Shown: positions 56,368-64,000 of the stretch, piece after piece | Layout of the letters: every line of letters starts with the position of its first letter | How positions within the stretch are numbered: the first letter of the stretch is position 1 | Assembly: GCF_023078835.1 (NCBI RefSeq) | Contig: NZ_CP090898.1 | Location: 1,242,045-1,306,044, forward strand | Reading direction: 5' to 3' | Source of the DNA: Synechococcus sp. NB0720_010 | Lineage (GTDB): Bacteria > Cyanobacteriota > Cyanobacteriia > PCC-6307 > Cyanobiaceae | Length of the DNA stretch: 64,000 bases | The notes under the pieces: generated by a model | What the model saw: only the letters and a program-made list of their open reading frames with translations | Told to the model about the DNA's origin: nothing | Databases searched by the model: none | Position numbers and translations under genes: made by a program

Positions 56368-56801
56368 CTTGGATCGGACTCGATCCCGGCCGCAGCAAAT
56401 GCGGCTTGGTGCGCTCTGACCACAGCACAGGCCAGATCGAGGTTGCCGCCGTGCTCTCCCCGGAAGAGTGCTTCAAGCAGATTGCGATCTGGCGAGAACG
56501 TCCGGGTCTTGAGGGTGTTGTGCTCGGCGATGGCACGGGCAGCAAGCACTGGCAGCGGCAACTCAACGACCTGGGCCTGGCTATCCAGCTCATCCCTGAA
56601 GCGGGAACCACCCTGGCCGCACGAGCCCGCTACTGGCAGCTGGAGCCCCCCAGGGGCTGGCGGCGAATGCTCCCCGAGGGCCTGAGGTTGCCCCCACGGG
56701 ACTACGACGATGTCGTGGCTCAACTGCTGCTGGAGCGCCATTGGAGAACGGAGCTCAAGCGGGAACCTGGCTTGGTCGTCTTGCGCCAGCTCGCTGCCTA
56801 A
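56364..56801 (+). CDS. RuvC/YqgF-fold resolvase-like protein
   Basis: 145 residues. WIGLDPGRSKCGLVRSD is the first RNase H-like acidic strand (DPGxxxxG), followed by GVVLGDGTGSKHWQRQL and PRDYDDVVAQLLLERHW, which could supply the later catalytic acids. It is close to small YqgF/RuvC-like proteins of cyanobacteria; the substrate is unknown. Coupled to DUF3084 by a 4-base overlap and ending 4 bases inside the convergent DUF3146 gene. Confidence 0.8.
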   Translation: MTWIGLDPGRSKCGLVRSDHSTGQIEVAAVLSPEECFKQIAIWRERPGLEGVVLGDGTGSKHWQRQLNDLGLAIQLIPEAGTTLAARARYWQLEPPRGWRRMLPEGLRLPPRDYDDVVAQLLLERHWRTELKREPGLVVLRQLAA

Positions 56802-57055
56802 AACCTGGCCCGCACGCTGAAGGCGTAGTCCCCACCCGCCTCCAGCTGGTAGTCGGTTTTCAACAGGAAGCGCAGCAACGCGTCCTGGATCAAGGCCCGG
56901 CCGAGGGAAGGTTCCACCTGCAGCTCGCCGCGGTCAAAGAACCAGGCGAACGTCCACTCGAACCCTCCAGCGCTGACCTCGCCCTCCAGCACCCGCTGGC
57001 TAAAGCTTTGGCGCAGCACCCGCAATTGCGCCGTTGTCGTGGGGAGGCGACTCAC
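56798..57055 (-). CDS. DUF3146 family protein
   Basis: 85 residues. SQRVLEGEVSAGGFEWTFAWFFDRGELQVEPSLGRALIQDALLRFL is the family pattern, a small beta-rich protein with no known function. It lies 6 bases after pth on the same strand, so it is probably the last gene of psbH-tatA-pth-DUF3146. Confidence 0.8.
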   Translation of the reverse strand: MSRLPTTTAQLRVLRQSFSQRVLEGEVSAGGFEWTFAWFFDRGELQVEPSLGRALIQDALLRFLLKTDYQLEAGGDYAFSVRARF

Positions 57056-57061
57056 GCGGAC

Positions 57062-57694
57062 TCAGGCAGTGGGTTGCTCGACCAGCTTGGCGGCAGAGGG
57101 AGCAACAAAACCGTTGAGCCTGTTACCAGCCCGCTCAAACCCCAGGCGCTGAATCAGATCCAGACCAGCCAAGACCTCATCGATGACCTCCTCGAGCACC
57201 GGCTGTTCGGCGACGGCAAAGCGGCCGAGGACGTGGCCGACAGTGCGCTGCTTACGCTCCACCGGATTCAAGGCCGGAGCGCCAATCCCGATGCGCAAGC
57301 GGGGGAACTCTTGGCCGCCGAGATGGGCAATGGTGCTGCGCAGACCGTTGTGGCCGCCAGCACCACCCGAGAGCCGCAGGCGCAAGCGACCGAGGGGGAG
57401 ATCCATGTCGTCCACCAGGATCAGCATCTGGTTGGGCTCGAAGCCAAACCAATCGAGCGCAGCACGAATCGAACGACCGCTGTCGTTCATGTAGGTCTGA
57501 GGCATCAACAGACGCAGGCGTTCAGCACCTTGTCCAACCTCCGCGGCGAGGGCGTGGAGCTTGGACTGCTGCTTAAAGCTGCTGTTTTGACGCTTGGCCA
57601 GCTGCTCCAGCGCCATAAATCCGACGTTGTGGCGGGTTCCGGCGTACTTCTCGCCCGGGTTCCCTAAACCAACAACAAGACTCAGGGGAGTCAT
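57062..57694 (-). CDS. pth: Peptidyl-tRNA hydrolase
   Basis: 210 residues from ATG 57694 (a TTG at 57706 would overlap tatA). LVVGLGNPGEKYAGTRHNVGF holds the catalytic His-containing RHNVG, PQTYMNDSG and ILVDDMDLPLGRLRLR with the key Asp follow, then GGAGGHNGLRST. It rescues peptidyl-tRNA released from stalled ribosomes. The 3' end is beside DUF3146, the 5' end beside tatA. Confidence 0.96.
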   Translation of the reverse strand: MTPLSLVVGLGNPGEKYAGTRHNVGFMALEQLAKRQNSSFKQQSKLHALAAEVGQGAERLRLLMPQTYMNDSGRSIRAALDWFGFEPNQMLILVDDMDLPLGRLRLRLSGGAGGHNGLRSTIAHLGGQEFPRLRIGIGAPALNPVERKQRTVGHVLGRFAVAEQPVLEEVIDEVLAGLDLIQRLGFERAGNRLNGFVAPSAAKLVEQPTA

Positions 57695-57702
57695 GGAGTC
57701 CT

Positions 57703-57954
57703 TCAACCGGCCGCTTGCTCGTCGTCGGCCTTGAGTTGAGGCTGGGGCTCAGTAGAAGCCTGGGTGACTTCCGCTTCCACCGTGTCGACCGCCTTTCGAA
57801 ACTCCTGCTCGAATTCCTTCGAGGCGGACTGAAAACCCTTCAGGGTTTTTCCAAGGGTGCGGCCTAATTCAGGTAGGCGCTTGGGACCGAACACCAAGAG
57901 ACCCACGGCGGCAATCACCGCCATCTCAGGCAATCCGATCCCAAACACGTTCAT
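57703..57954 (-). CDS. tatA: Sec-independent translocase protein TatA
   Basis: 83 residues. MNVFGIGLPEMAVIAAVGLLVFGPKRLPELGR is the short membrane helix plus FGPKxLPELGR hinge of TatA/TatB, then an amphipathic helix (LGKTLKGFQSASKEFEQEF) and an acidic tail. It builds the Tat pore that exports folded cofactor proteins. Four bases after psbH on the same strand. Confidence 0.94.
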   Translation of the reverse strand: MNVFGIGLPEMAVIAAVGLLVFGPKRLPELGRTLGKTLKGFQSASKEFEQEFRKAVDTVEAEVTQASTEPQPQLKADDEQAAG

Positions 57955-57958
57955 CGGA

Positions 57959-58159
57959 TCAGCCGATGCCGTTCCAGTTGACGGTGATGCCGTCGAGGAT
58001 CAGGGACTTGTTATACAGCTGGAGGATCACCAGCAGGAACACCAGGAACAGGGCCATGAACACGCCCATCACGGGGGTCGTGCCCCAGCCGGGCACAACC
58101 TTGCCGTACTCGGAGTTCAGGGGGCGAAGCAGATCTCCCAGGCGGGTGCGTTGAGCCAT
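57959..58159 (-). CDS. psbH: Photosystem II protein PsbH
   Basis: 66 residues from ATG 58159 ([21 protein letters not shown]). The frame is open to 58279, but PsbH homology begins at this Met. One membrane helix ([20 protein letters not shown]) and the C-terminal [18 protein letters not shown] are typical. PsbH assists QB function and PSII assembly. Divergent from psbN (86-base gap), a classical arrangement. Confidence 0.96.
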   Translation of the reverse strand: MAQRTRLGDLLRPLNSEYGKVVPGWGTTPVMGVFMALFLVFLLVILQLYNKSLILDGITVNWNGIG

Positions 58160-58245
58160 GTCGGGCTGTGCTCTCTGGCAAGGAGTAGGTCTCGTTACTG
58201 TAAGGGGCCTGGCCGCCTGAGCGGCTGGCCCCGTCGAGAGTTGTG

Positions 58246-58386
58246 ATGGAAACCACCTCCCCAGCCATATCCGTGGCACTGGCCGTCTTGGCTGTGCTGC
58301 TGGGCCTCACCGGCTTCGGGATCTACACCGCCTTTGGTCCTCCGTCGAAGCAGCTCAGCGACCCCTTTGACGACCACGACGACTAA
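58246..58386 (+). CDS. psbN: PsbN, photosystem II assembly factor
   Basis: 46 residues: one membrane helix (about 8-28, ending [12 protein letters not shown]) then [15 protein letters not shown], the highly conserved PsbN tail. Once taken for a PSII subunit, it is now regarded as an assembly/repair factor. Stop overlaps the convergent mannosidase gene by 4 bases. Confidence 0.96.
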   Translation: METTSPAISVALAVLAVLLGLTGFGIYTAFGPPSKQLSDPFDDHDD

Positions 58387-61361
58387 ACCAGCTCTAATGC
58401 GACGACCTGCCAGGGCTTGAGCACAAGAGCTCCGCTCTGCCAGGTCTCAGCATTCCCCCGGCGCCAACGCCGTGGCGAGTCCAGCGTCCAGCTCTGTCGC
58501 TGAGGGCTGAGGTTCTGCAGCCTCAGCGCCAGCTGCCCTGGGCTTGAGCCGGGCCTGCAGCTGAGCACGCGGATCTGGGGATTGGCTGGACCGATGCCCT
58601 CCATCAAGTCGATCGGAGCGGAGACCTCTGCCTGCTGGGCCGCCTTTTGGGCCGGGCGAATCCATAGCGGTTCTCGAAAACGCTGCGCCAAACGAGGCAC
58701 CCCGGCCGACGCCCACCCGGCTGCACAAGGGACCAACGCGAGCCGAAGCCGTTGATGTCCGTTATCGGCCGAGGGGTCAGGCCAGGTGGGTGCTCTAAGC
58801 AAGGAGACCCCCAGCTGATCGGGGGTGGCGGAGACGCCCTGGGGCCCATCCAGCAGCACCGCCAGACCACCCGCTCCAGCCTTCGCCTGACTGGCCAGCC
58901 AACTGATGGCCGTCACTTCCCAGCGCGCCTGCTCCCTAGGCGTCAGGGCCTGGGCCGGCCGCTCGAGCACCCCCGCAGAGGTGTCCGCGGCATAGCGCTG
59001 AGCAACCTGCGCCAAGGGCAACTCCAGGCGCAAGAGCTCATGGTGCTGGCGCCAATCGACCGTCAAAGCCAGCTCCAGATACGGCGAGGCGGCCCGCAGC
59101 TGAATGTCGAGTCGAAGCGTGCTTTGGCCGCAGCGGCCGCGCATGACAAAGCGGCAACAGAGCGGTCCCTGCTCAACCAGTTCCGGTGCTCCCTGCCAGG
59201 TCAAGGGCAGTGGCTGCTCGCGGTATTCCGCCGCAATGTCCCAGGCATCCCAAAACTCGCCCTGATCACTCCAACGGCGCCATTGCAAAGGGCCTGAGAG
59301 TTGGGGCACACCATCGGCTCCCCAGAGCTGCTGAACGCCGTCCGCCCCGATCTCGACCCGCACCAAGCCATTGTCCAAGCACCAGTGCCCAGTGCTCGCC
59401 TCGCACACAATCGGGGCTGTGATTGCAGCCGCGGCCTGCGGCAGCCAATCCGCGCGCTCAAGGGGAAGCGCCTGAACAGTCGAATCCAAGGGGAGCTGAA
59501 CCCATGTCCCACCGGCTGACCGCGCCTGGCTGGGGAGCTGCTCCTGGGCCCCCTCGATGCACCAGGCGCCAGCGGGCAGGCGCAGGGTGACCCGCTCCGC
59601 AGGCTCGGGCTGGAGTTGTACCAGCCACCAAGGTTCATCTCCGCCGCGCGCGGGGAGCAGGGCCTGCAGCCCGTGGTCGCGCTGACGGGCGGCCAGGCGC
59701 CGCGCTTGGCGCCACTGCGGTTCCGCCTGCTCAAACACCTCAGGAATTGAGGTGCCCGGAAGGATGTCGTGGAACTGCTGAAACAGCAGCGTTCGCCAGT
59801 CCGCACCGGGCTGCTCGCTGCCTCGGAGGTGCAGCAGGGCCTGCACCCAATCGAGCTCCCGGAGCAGACGCTCCAGGGTTCGGTTGTGGCGCTTTTGATC
59901 CGGGCGGGTGGTTGCACAGCCGCGATGCAGTTCGAGATAGAGCTCGTCTCGCCAGACCGGCAATCGGCTCGCCAGTGGCTCCAGTCCCTCGAGATAACTG
60001 CGCAGGGTTCCGTGCTGCTGGGGGCAGGCCACGGGCTGCTGCTGCCAGAGGGCCAGCTGCTCCAGCATCTCCGCGGTTGGGCCACCGCCGTGGTCGCCAA
60101 CCCCCGGGAGCCATAGGGCCTGATCCACAGCCGTCGCCGCCTGCCACTGCTGGCGGTAGGTCTCCATCCCCTGGGGATCGCCGCCCGTACCGATGGGAGC
60201 CGTCGCCAGGGCCAACAGCTCCGAGCCGTCGGCGCTGCGCCAGCGAAACAGGCGATGGGGGAAAGGGTTGCTGCTGTTCCAGGCCAACTTGTGGGTGCAG
60301 AACCAACGCACTCCGCTCAGCTGGGCGATGGCAGGAAGCCCAGCTGCGAAGCCAAAACTGTCGGGCAACCAACAGAGCTCGTGTGTCCACTGGGGGAAGC
60401 GGCTGCGGCTGTAGGCCTGACCCTCCTCGAACTGCCGCAGCAGCGAGGGGACCCCAACCAAGACGCAATCGGTTTCCACCCAGGGGCCATTGACCGGCTC
60501 AAAACGACCCTCTGCCGCGGCCACTTGCAGGCGGGCAAAGAGCGCCGGACGGTGCTGCTCCATCCAGGCGTAGAGGGCCGGGGTGGAGTGGGCGAAGTGG
60601 AGCTCCGGAAAACGCTCCATCAACGTCAGGGCCGAATCGAAGGTGCGAATCGCCGCCTGCCAGGTATCCGCCACCGGCCAGAGCCAGGCCAGATCCAAGT
60701 GGGCGTGGCCCAAGAGATGGAAACCGCCCGGGGGGCGAGCCTGGGCCATCAGCGCCAAAACGTTGGGAAGGGCCCCCTCCTCGAGCTCTGGCTGCAACGC
60801 AGCCAAGGCGTCCCCAGCAAGACGCGAGGCGCCCAGAGACAGAGCTTCGGCCGCCAGCACCCCAGAAGGGTCAGCGGGATCCGTCGGCTCCTGCTCGAGC
60901 CGGCTGTGGATCAAGGCCCCGTCGTCATGCAGCGGGGAGCGCAGCCGCAGCTCCAGCTGCAATGGCTGGCCTTCCCACCAAGGGGACGGCAGGACCCAGC
61001 GGCAGGCGCTGTCGAACAGGTCGCCCTGGTGCACCAAGGCCCCATCCGCCCAGAGCTCCACGGCATCGGCCCACCAACAGAGGGCCAGACGGGCACGCCG
61101 ATCGCCGCGCTGAGCAACTTGCCAGGACTCAGGGCAGACCAGCTGCAGGCGCAGGCTGATCCATCTCCCGCCGCGCGGCCAGCACAGCAATCCACGTTGA
61201 TGCCAGTCGGGGCGGTGGCATGCACCCCAGGGGTCATCCAGGGCCAAAACGCTGTCTCCATCTGGCGCCTGCACGCTCCAGAGCGGCAGCAGGTCCCAAC
61301 GGGTTTGTGCCTGAAACGTTTCAATCCAGGAGCGAACAGCGCCCTCTGGCCCCTCTGACAT
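58383..61361 (-). CDS. Alpha-mannosidase, glycoside hydrolase family 38
   Basis: 992 residues. N-terminal beta domain (about 1-190), then the GH38 catalytic core: LLGHAHLDLAWLWP (metal-binding His-x-Asp), PVNGPWVETDC, ELCWLPDSFGF with the nucleophile Asp, and VGDHGGGPTAEM with a further metal-binding His. C-terminal GH38 beta domains follow (from about 640). Retaining, zinc-dependent hydrolysis of alpha-mannosides; no signal peptide is visible, so it acts in the cytoplasm, perhaps on glycan turnover or storage. It lies between psbN and psbI, which are small photosystem II genes of the same strand, and overlaps psbN by 4 bases. Confidence 0.93.
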   Translation of the reverse strand: MSEGPEGAVRSWIETFQAQTRWDLLPLWSVQAPDGDSVLALDDPWGACHRPDWHQRGLLCWPRGGRWISLRLQLVCPESWQVAQRGDRRARLALCWWADAVELWADGALVHQGDLFDSACRWVLPSPWWEGQPLQLELRLRSPLHDDGALIHSRLEQEPTDPADPSGVLAAEALSLGASRLAGDALAALQPELEEGALPNVLALMAQARPPGGFHLLGHAHLDLAWLWPVADTWQAAIRTFDSALTLMERFPELHFAHSTPALYAWMEQHRPALFARLQVAAAEGRFEPVNGPWVETDCVLVGVPSLLRQFEEGQAYSRSRFPQWTHELCWLPDSFGFAAGLPAIAQLSGVRWFCTHKLAWNSSNPFPHRLFRWRSADGSELLALATAPIGTGGDPQGMETYRQQWQAATAVDQALWLPGVGDHGGGPTAEMLEQLALWQQQPVACPQQHGTLRSYLEGLEPLASRLPVWRDELYLELHRGCATTRPDQKRHNRTLERLLRELDWVQALLHLRGSEQPGADWRTLLFQQFHDILPGTSIPEVFEQAEPQWRQARRLAARQRDHGLQALLPARGGDEPWWLVQLQPEPAERVTLRLPAGAWCIEGAQEQLPSQARSAGGTWVQLPLDSTVQALPLERADWLPQAAAAITAPIVCEASTGHWCLDNGLVRVEIGADGVQQLWGADGVPQLSGPLQWRRWSDQGEFWDAWDIAAEYREQPLPLTWQGAPELVEQGPLCCRFVMRGRCGQSTLRLDIQLRAASPYLELALTVDWRQHHELLRLELPLAQVAQRYAADTSAGVLERPAQALTPREQARWEVTAISWLASQAKAGAGGLAVLLDGPQGVSATPDQLGVSLLRAPTWPDPSADNGHQRLRLALVPCAAGWASAGVPRLAQRFREPLWIRPAQKAAQQAEVSAPIDLMEGIGPANPQIRVLSCRPGSSPGQLALRLQNLSPQRQSWTLDSPRRWRRGNAETWQSGALVLKPWQVVALELV

Positions 61362-61461
61362 CGGTCAACGCGTTCACGACCCATAGGATGATGCGGCTGC
61401 CGCCGGCTCGTTCAGGGCCCATTTGGCGCTTGTCACTCCCTGTCACCCGCCGGACAGACCC

Positions 61462-61581
61462 ATGCTTGCCCTCAAGATCTCGGTTTACTCGGTCGTTTTC
61501 TTCTTTATCGGGATCTTCGTTTTCGGCTTTCTGGCCAGCGATCCCAGCCGGACGCCGAGCCGCAAAGACCTGGAGGAGTGA
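61462..61581 (+). CDS. psbI: Photosystem II protein PsbI
   Basis: 39 residues. [20 protein letters not shown] (one membrane helix) then [19 protein letters not shown], very close to PsbI of other cyanobacteria. PsbI sits beside D1 and CP43 and binds early in PSII assembly. ATG 61462 is 100 bases from the divergent mannosidase start and 96 bases before the envelope gene. Confidence 0.97.
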   Translation: MLALKISVYSVVFFFIGIFVFGFLASDPSRTPSRKDLEE

Positions 61582-61677
61582 TCCCCAGGCTGGCTGAGGT
61601 GGGCTGAACAACCGGCACCGCCTTGTCCTTTTTGACCCTGTGGCCGTGGCAAGATCGCGGCCCTGCGCAACTCCTTG

Positions 61678-64000
61678 GTGACTCAGCTCCGGAAGAGACT
61701 GATCCAGGGGGTTTCTGCATGTTCGATTGCTGTCACCGGCCTGGCGCCTTGTGGTGCTGCTTTGGCAGCCGAGCCAGCAGCGGTCACCCCTGTTTCAGCG
61801 CTCACCAAGGCCAGCACTGACCAATCCCCACCGGTGGTGATCAAGCTGCTCGCCAATGAGCAGGGCTTTGATCAACGCATCAATCGTTTCGTCGCGCGAG
61901 GCGACGTTCAAATTGACCTGGCAGGAGGCCGGGTCCTGGCGGATCGGCTGGAATACGAGACCGCAACCCGCACCCTGCTGCTGACCGGTCGTGTTCGCTT
62001 CCAGCGCGGTGAGCAGTACTTCCAGGCCAACAGCCTGCGCTACAGCCTGATCGAAAACAGCGGCGATGCCGATGCGGTCTACGGCGTCATCGACTTCGAC
62101 AGCAGCGACCTTGATCTAAATCTTGAGAAGGATCCCAGCGCTCCCCTTGATAACCGGAGCTACTGGCCAGTCGAGCAACCCACAGCGATTCCCCTCCCTA
62201 GCTACTGGAAAGATGCAAAAACAGATCGCATTGATCAGAGCTCACCTAAAAAGGGTCTCAAGACGAGCAACCAAGCCTGCGACTGGTCAAAGATCTCTCT
62301 GACATGCGATACCAACCCAAATAGCATTCTCCATCAGGGAGACTTCAACCCTGGAGTCTCGAAGCACTCCAAACAGAAGAGCACCACTGAAGCATGCCTG
62401 AATGGCAACAATGCAAGCTGCACACTTGAAACAGTCAACGCAACGCTAGCCAATACTCAAAGCCACCAACACCCGATCTATACTCCAGGTGAAATCTGGC
62501 TGACCGAAGAAAGTGATTATAAATCTTTCGACTACCAATTGGCGAAGGAATCAGCTGACGGCTTGGACCCCATTTCATTTAGGAAGAGCGACTACAAGTC
62601 GACGCTGTTCCTGACCTCAAGCCCATCAACTGTTATTACCGACCCCAATGGTCGCCTGATATCCATCAAAAGCCTTCAAGAGTCAACAGATGAGGTGGAA
62701 CGGGGCCTGGAACAACATCCAACCGAAGATTTTCTAGAAACCCCCACAGCCTTCTCTCCTGCGAACGACACTTCAGCTAGCTATGCAGCAGCAAGGACGA
62801 CGGTCGAATCCATAAAGATCGACGAGGTTCTTACGGCGCCTGCCCAGATTCAGCCAGAGGCAGAATCAATGGCATGCTCACCGCTGATACCCAAAGTGCC
62901 AAACTGGCACCCTTATCCGTTAGCGGTCACGGCCTGGGGGTTCGGACAGGCAATTGATGCCAACTTCGGCGACTCTTTCACATTTAATGGCCGCTGGCGG
63001 CCCGAAAACATCTGGGGCTTGAACTTCAACAAACGCCTAGTCGATGCAGGTCCGCTTGCCTTTGAATTTGACTCCAACGCCTTACTGCACAAGACAAGCT
63101 GGCAGCCTGGGGGTGAATTCAACAACAGCCAACCATTTGCCCCTCTTCCTCCACAAACTTTTGGGGAGTTCACCGCGGCACTCGGACTCAGAGCCTGGCT
63201 CCAACCCTGGCTGAGCTTGGGTTTTTTTGAAGGAGTCAGCTTGTTCACCAGCAATAGCCTGTACGAACAAACCTTCCGTCAGAATTACCAGACATTCCTG
63301 AATTACTTGGGCTTTGAGGTCGAGGCTTTGGTGAAGCCTCAGTGGTCTGTTGTCGGTCGCCTTCACCATCGCTCGGGAGCCTACGGAACCTATGGCGGTG
63401 TCAGCGAAGGCAGCAATGCCTACCTTCTTGGCATTCGCTACCGGTATGGACAGGACAAGCCAGCACAGATTGCACCCTCGATGCCCCCTGCCAAGGGCTG
63501 CTTGGGCGCTCCAGATGGGAATAAGACTAGAAAACAACCCTTATCCGATCAGCTCAATGCGGTTGCAACCTCCAGCCAAAAGGATGCAACTGGCTCCAGC
63601 CAACCGCCATCGCCACAACCTCCTTCTGAACGCTCTGCCTCAGATCTAGAAGCTGAACGGCATCAAGCAATTGCTGCTACATCGAATCAGCGTGTTCGCG
63701 ATGTCAGTTACGTAAGGAGCTTGAAAGTCGAGAGACGACAGGGAATCCCGCAACTTGGCAGGTCCTCCGAAGAAGAACAGTTCAGTGGCGCCAGACCAAT
63801 ACAGCTTTCTGGTTTTTATGGAGAGCAAAGACTGATCGAAGGAATGGTGAACCGCTGGAGATATCAAGCTGCTTCGATCAAGATCACCCCATCAGGATGG
63901 TCTGCCGACCGAGCTGCTTTTAGCAACGATCCCTTTACACCATCCCAGTCCTGGCTCGACCTCGAGTCTGTCAATGCGTTTCAGGAAAGTAGTGAGCGAA
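61678..64000 (+). CDS. Outer-membrane LptA/LptD-like (OstA/DUF3769) protein, partial at window edge
   Basis: At least 774 residues from GTG 61678 (TTG 61675 also possible); open to the last base. A signal peptide covers about residues 1-31 (cleavage near AALAAEP). Residues 50-142 form an OstA/LptA-like beta-jellyroll (RINRFVARGDVQIDLAGGRVLA, LLLTGRVRFQRGEQYFQA). Residues 143-400 are a polar, AT-richer linker with four Cys (near 201, 209, 239, 246). Residues 405-597 are aromatic/Gly-alternating barrel strands (WHPYPLAVTAWGFGQAID, GIRYRYG) with HHRSGAYGTYGGVSEG. A Ser/Pro/Gln-rich linker precedes a DUF3769/LptD-like start (VSYVRSLKVERRQGIPQLGR, AFSNDPFTPSQSWLD). Probably envelope lipid or LPS transport; exact role unproven. 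Confidence 0.8.
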   Translation, partial: MTQLRKRLIQGVSACSIAVTGLAPCGAALAAEPAAVTPVSALTKASTDQSPPVVIKLLANEQGFDQRINRFVARGDVQIDLAGGRVLADRLEYETATRTLLLTGRVRFQRGEQYFQANSLRYSLIENSGDADAVYGVIDFDSSDLDLNLEKDPSAPLDNRSYWPVEQPTAIPLPSYWKDAKTDRIDQSSPKKGLKTSNQACDWSKISLTCDTNPNSILHQGDFNPGVSKHSKQKSTTEACLNGNNASCTLETVNATLANTQSHQHPIYTPGEIWLTEESDYKSFDYQLAKESADGLDPISFRKSDYKSTLFLTSSPSTVITDPNGRLISIKSLQESTDEVERGLEQHPTEDFLETPTAFSPANDTSASYAAARTTVESIKIDEVLTAPAQIQPEAESMACSPLIPKVPNWHPYPLAVTAWGFGQAIDANFGDSFTFNGRWRPENIWGLNFNKRLVDAGPLAFEFDSNALLHKTSWQPGGEFNNSQPFAPLPPQTFGEFTAALGLRAWLQPWLSLGFFEGVSLFTSNSLYEQTFRQNYQTFLNYLGFEVEALVKPQWSVVGRLHHRSGAYGTYGGVSEGSNAYLLGIRYRYGQDKPAQIAPSMPPAKGCLGAPDGNKTRKQPLSDQLNAVATSSQKDATGSSQPPSPQPPSERSASDLEAERHQAIAATSNQRVRDVSYVRSLKVERRQGIPQLGRSSEEEQFSGARPIQLSGFYGEQRLIEGMVNRWRYQAASIKITPSGWSADRAAFSNDPFTPSQSWLDLESVNAFQESSER

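Overview
The window looks like a piece of a picocyanobacterial chromosome, from the high-GC Synechococcus/Cyanobium lineage. It carries oxygenic photosynthesis genes (psbA, psbO, psbH, psbN, psbI), cyanobacterial regulators and carotenoid genes (ntcA, crtR), chloroplast-type families (Ycf66, Ycf20/DUF565) and several protein families found mainly in cyanobacteria (DUF1997, DUF2555, DUF3084, DUF3146, DUF3177). Genes are packed with many 1-22 bp overlaps. I see no rRNA, insertion sequence, prophage, CRISPR array or plasmid gene; this is mostly core chromosome. The species cannot be fixed from the sequence alone.

Layout, left to right. 1-3.1 kb: the 5' part of ferredoxin-dependent glutamate synthase (minus strand, cut by the window edge), a phosphodiester-glycosidase-domain protein and an IscA-like protein. 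3.1-7.9 kb: the str operon rpsL-rpsG-fusA-tuf-rpsJ, closed by a strong terminator. 8.0-13.7 kb: a LON-domain protein, a quinol methyltransferase, pheA, DUF1997, rnhB and rne, with a roughly 400-base gene-free leader upstream of rne. 14.1-21.9 kb: a radical SAM/DUF2344 protein, dapL, clpS with a CPBP protease, then a B12-type radical SAM protein beside cofG. 22.1-23.3 kb: psbA encoding a Glu130 (D1:2, high-light type) D1 protein, with a terminator. 23.3-32.4 kb: nth, aroC, a histone H1-like Lys/Ala-rich protein, a KDPG-aldolase-family gene, ftsH, sat, psbO and coaBC. 32.4-38.2 kb: tRNA-Ala(CGC), a 53-residue PCP_red protein, a Ycf20 gene that seems to lack a normal start codon, pyrB, a DNA glycosylase, gatC, crtR, tRNA-Leu(UAG) and ycf66. 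38.2-49.9 kb: ileS, a FIST protein, trmB, an IctB-family protein, a GlcNAc-kinase-like protein, glmM and a lytic transglycosylase. 49.9-57.1 kb: a NIL/ferredoxin protein, a TxlA-like thioredoxin, thyX, dcd, a CobO-like protein without a recognisable Walker A motif, rph, ntcA, DUF3084 and a RuvC-fold protein. 57.1-64 kb: pth-tatA-psbH, psbN, a GH38 alpha-mannosidase, psbI, and an outer-membrane LptA/LptD-like protein that stays open to the right edge.

Functional themes. Photosystem II build-up and repair are spread through the window: D1, PsbO, PsbH, PsbN, PsbI, an FtsH of the type that degrades damaged D1, and a radical SAM protein that I tentatively link to high-light acclimation. Nitrogen metabolism appears as glutamate synthase and NtcA. 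Sugar-phosphate and peptidoglycan recycling appear together as GlcNAc kinase, GlmM and Slt.

The least ordinary items are: the right-edge envelope protein, which joins an LptA-like domain, a beta-barrel segment with a PagL-like His-x-Ser/Glu pattern and a DUF3769/LptD-like start, and whose central part is much poorer in G+C than its neighbours; the H1-like protein; the apparent CTG start of the Ycf20 gene; a 7+7 bp inverted repeat in the rph promoter region; and the unusual cysteine spacing in Nth.
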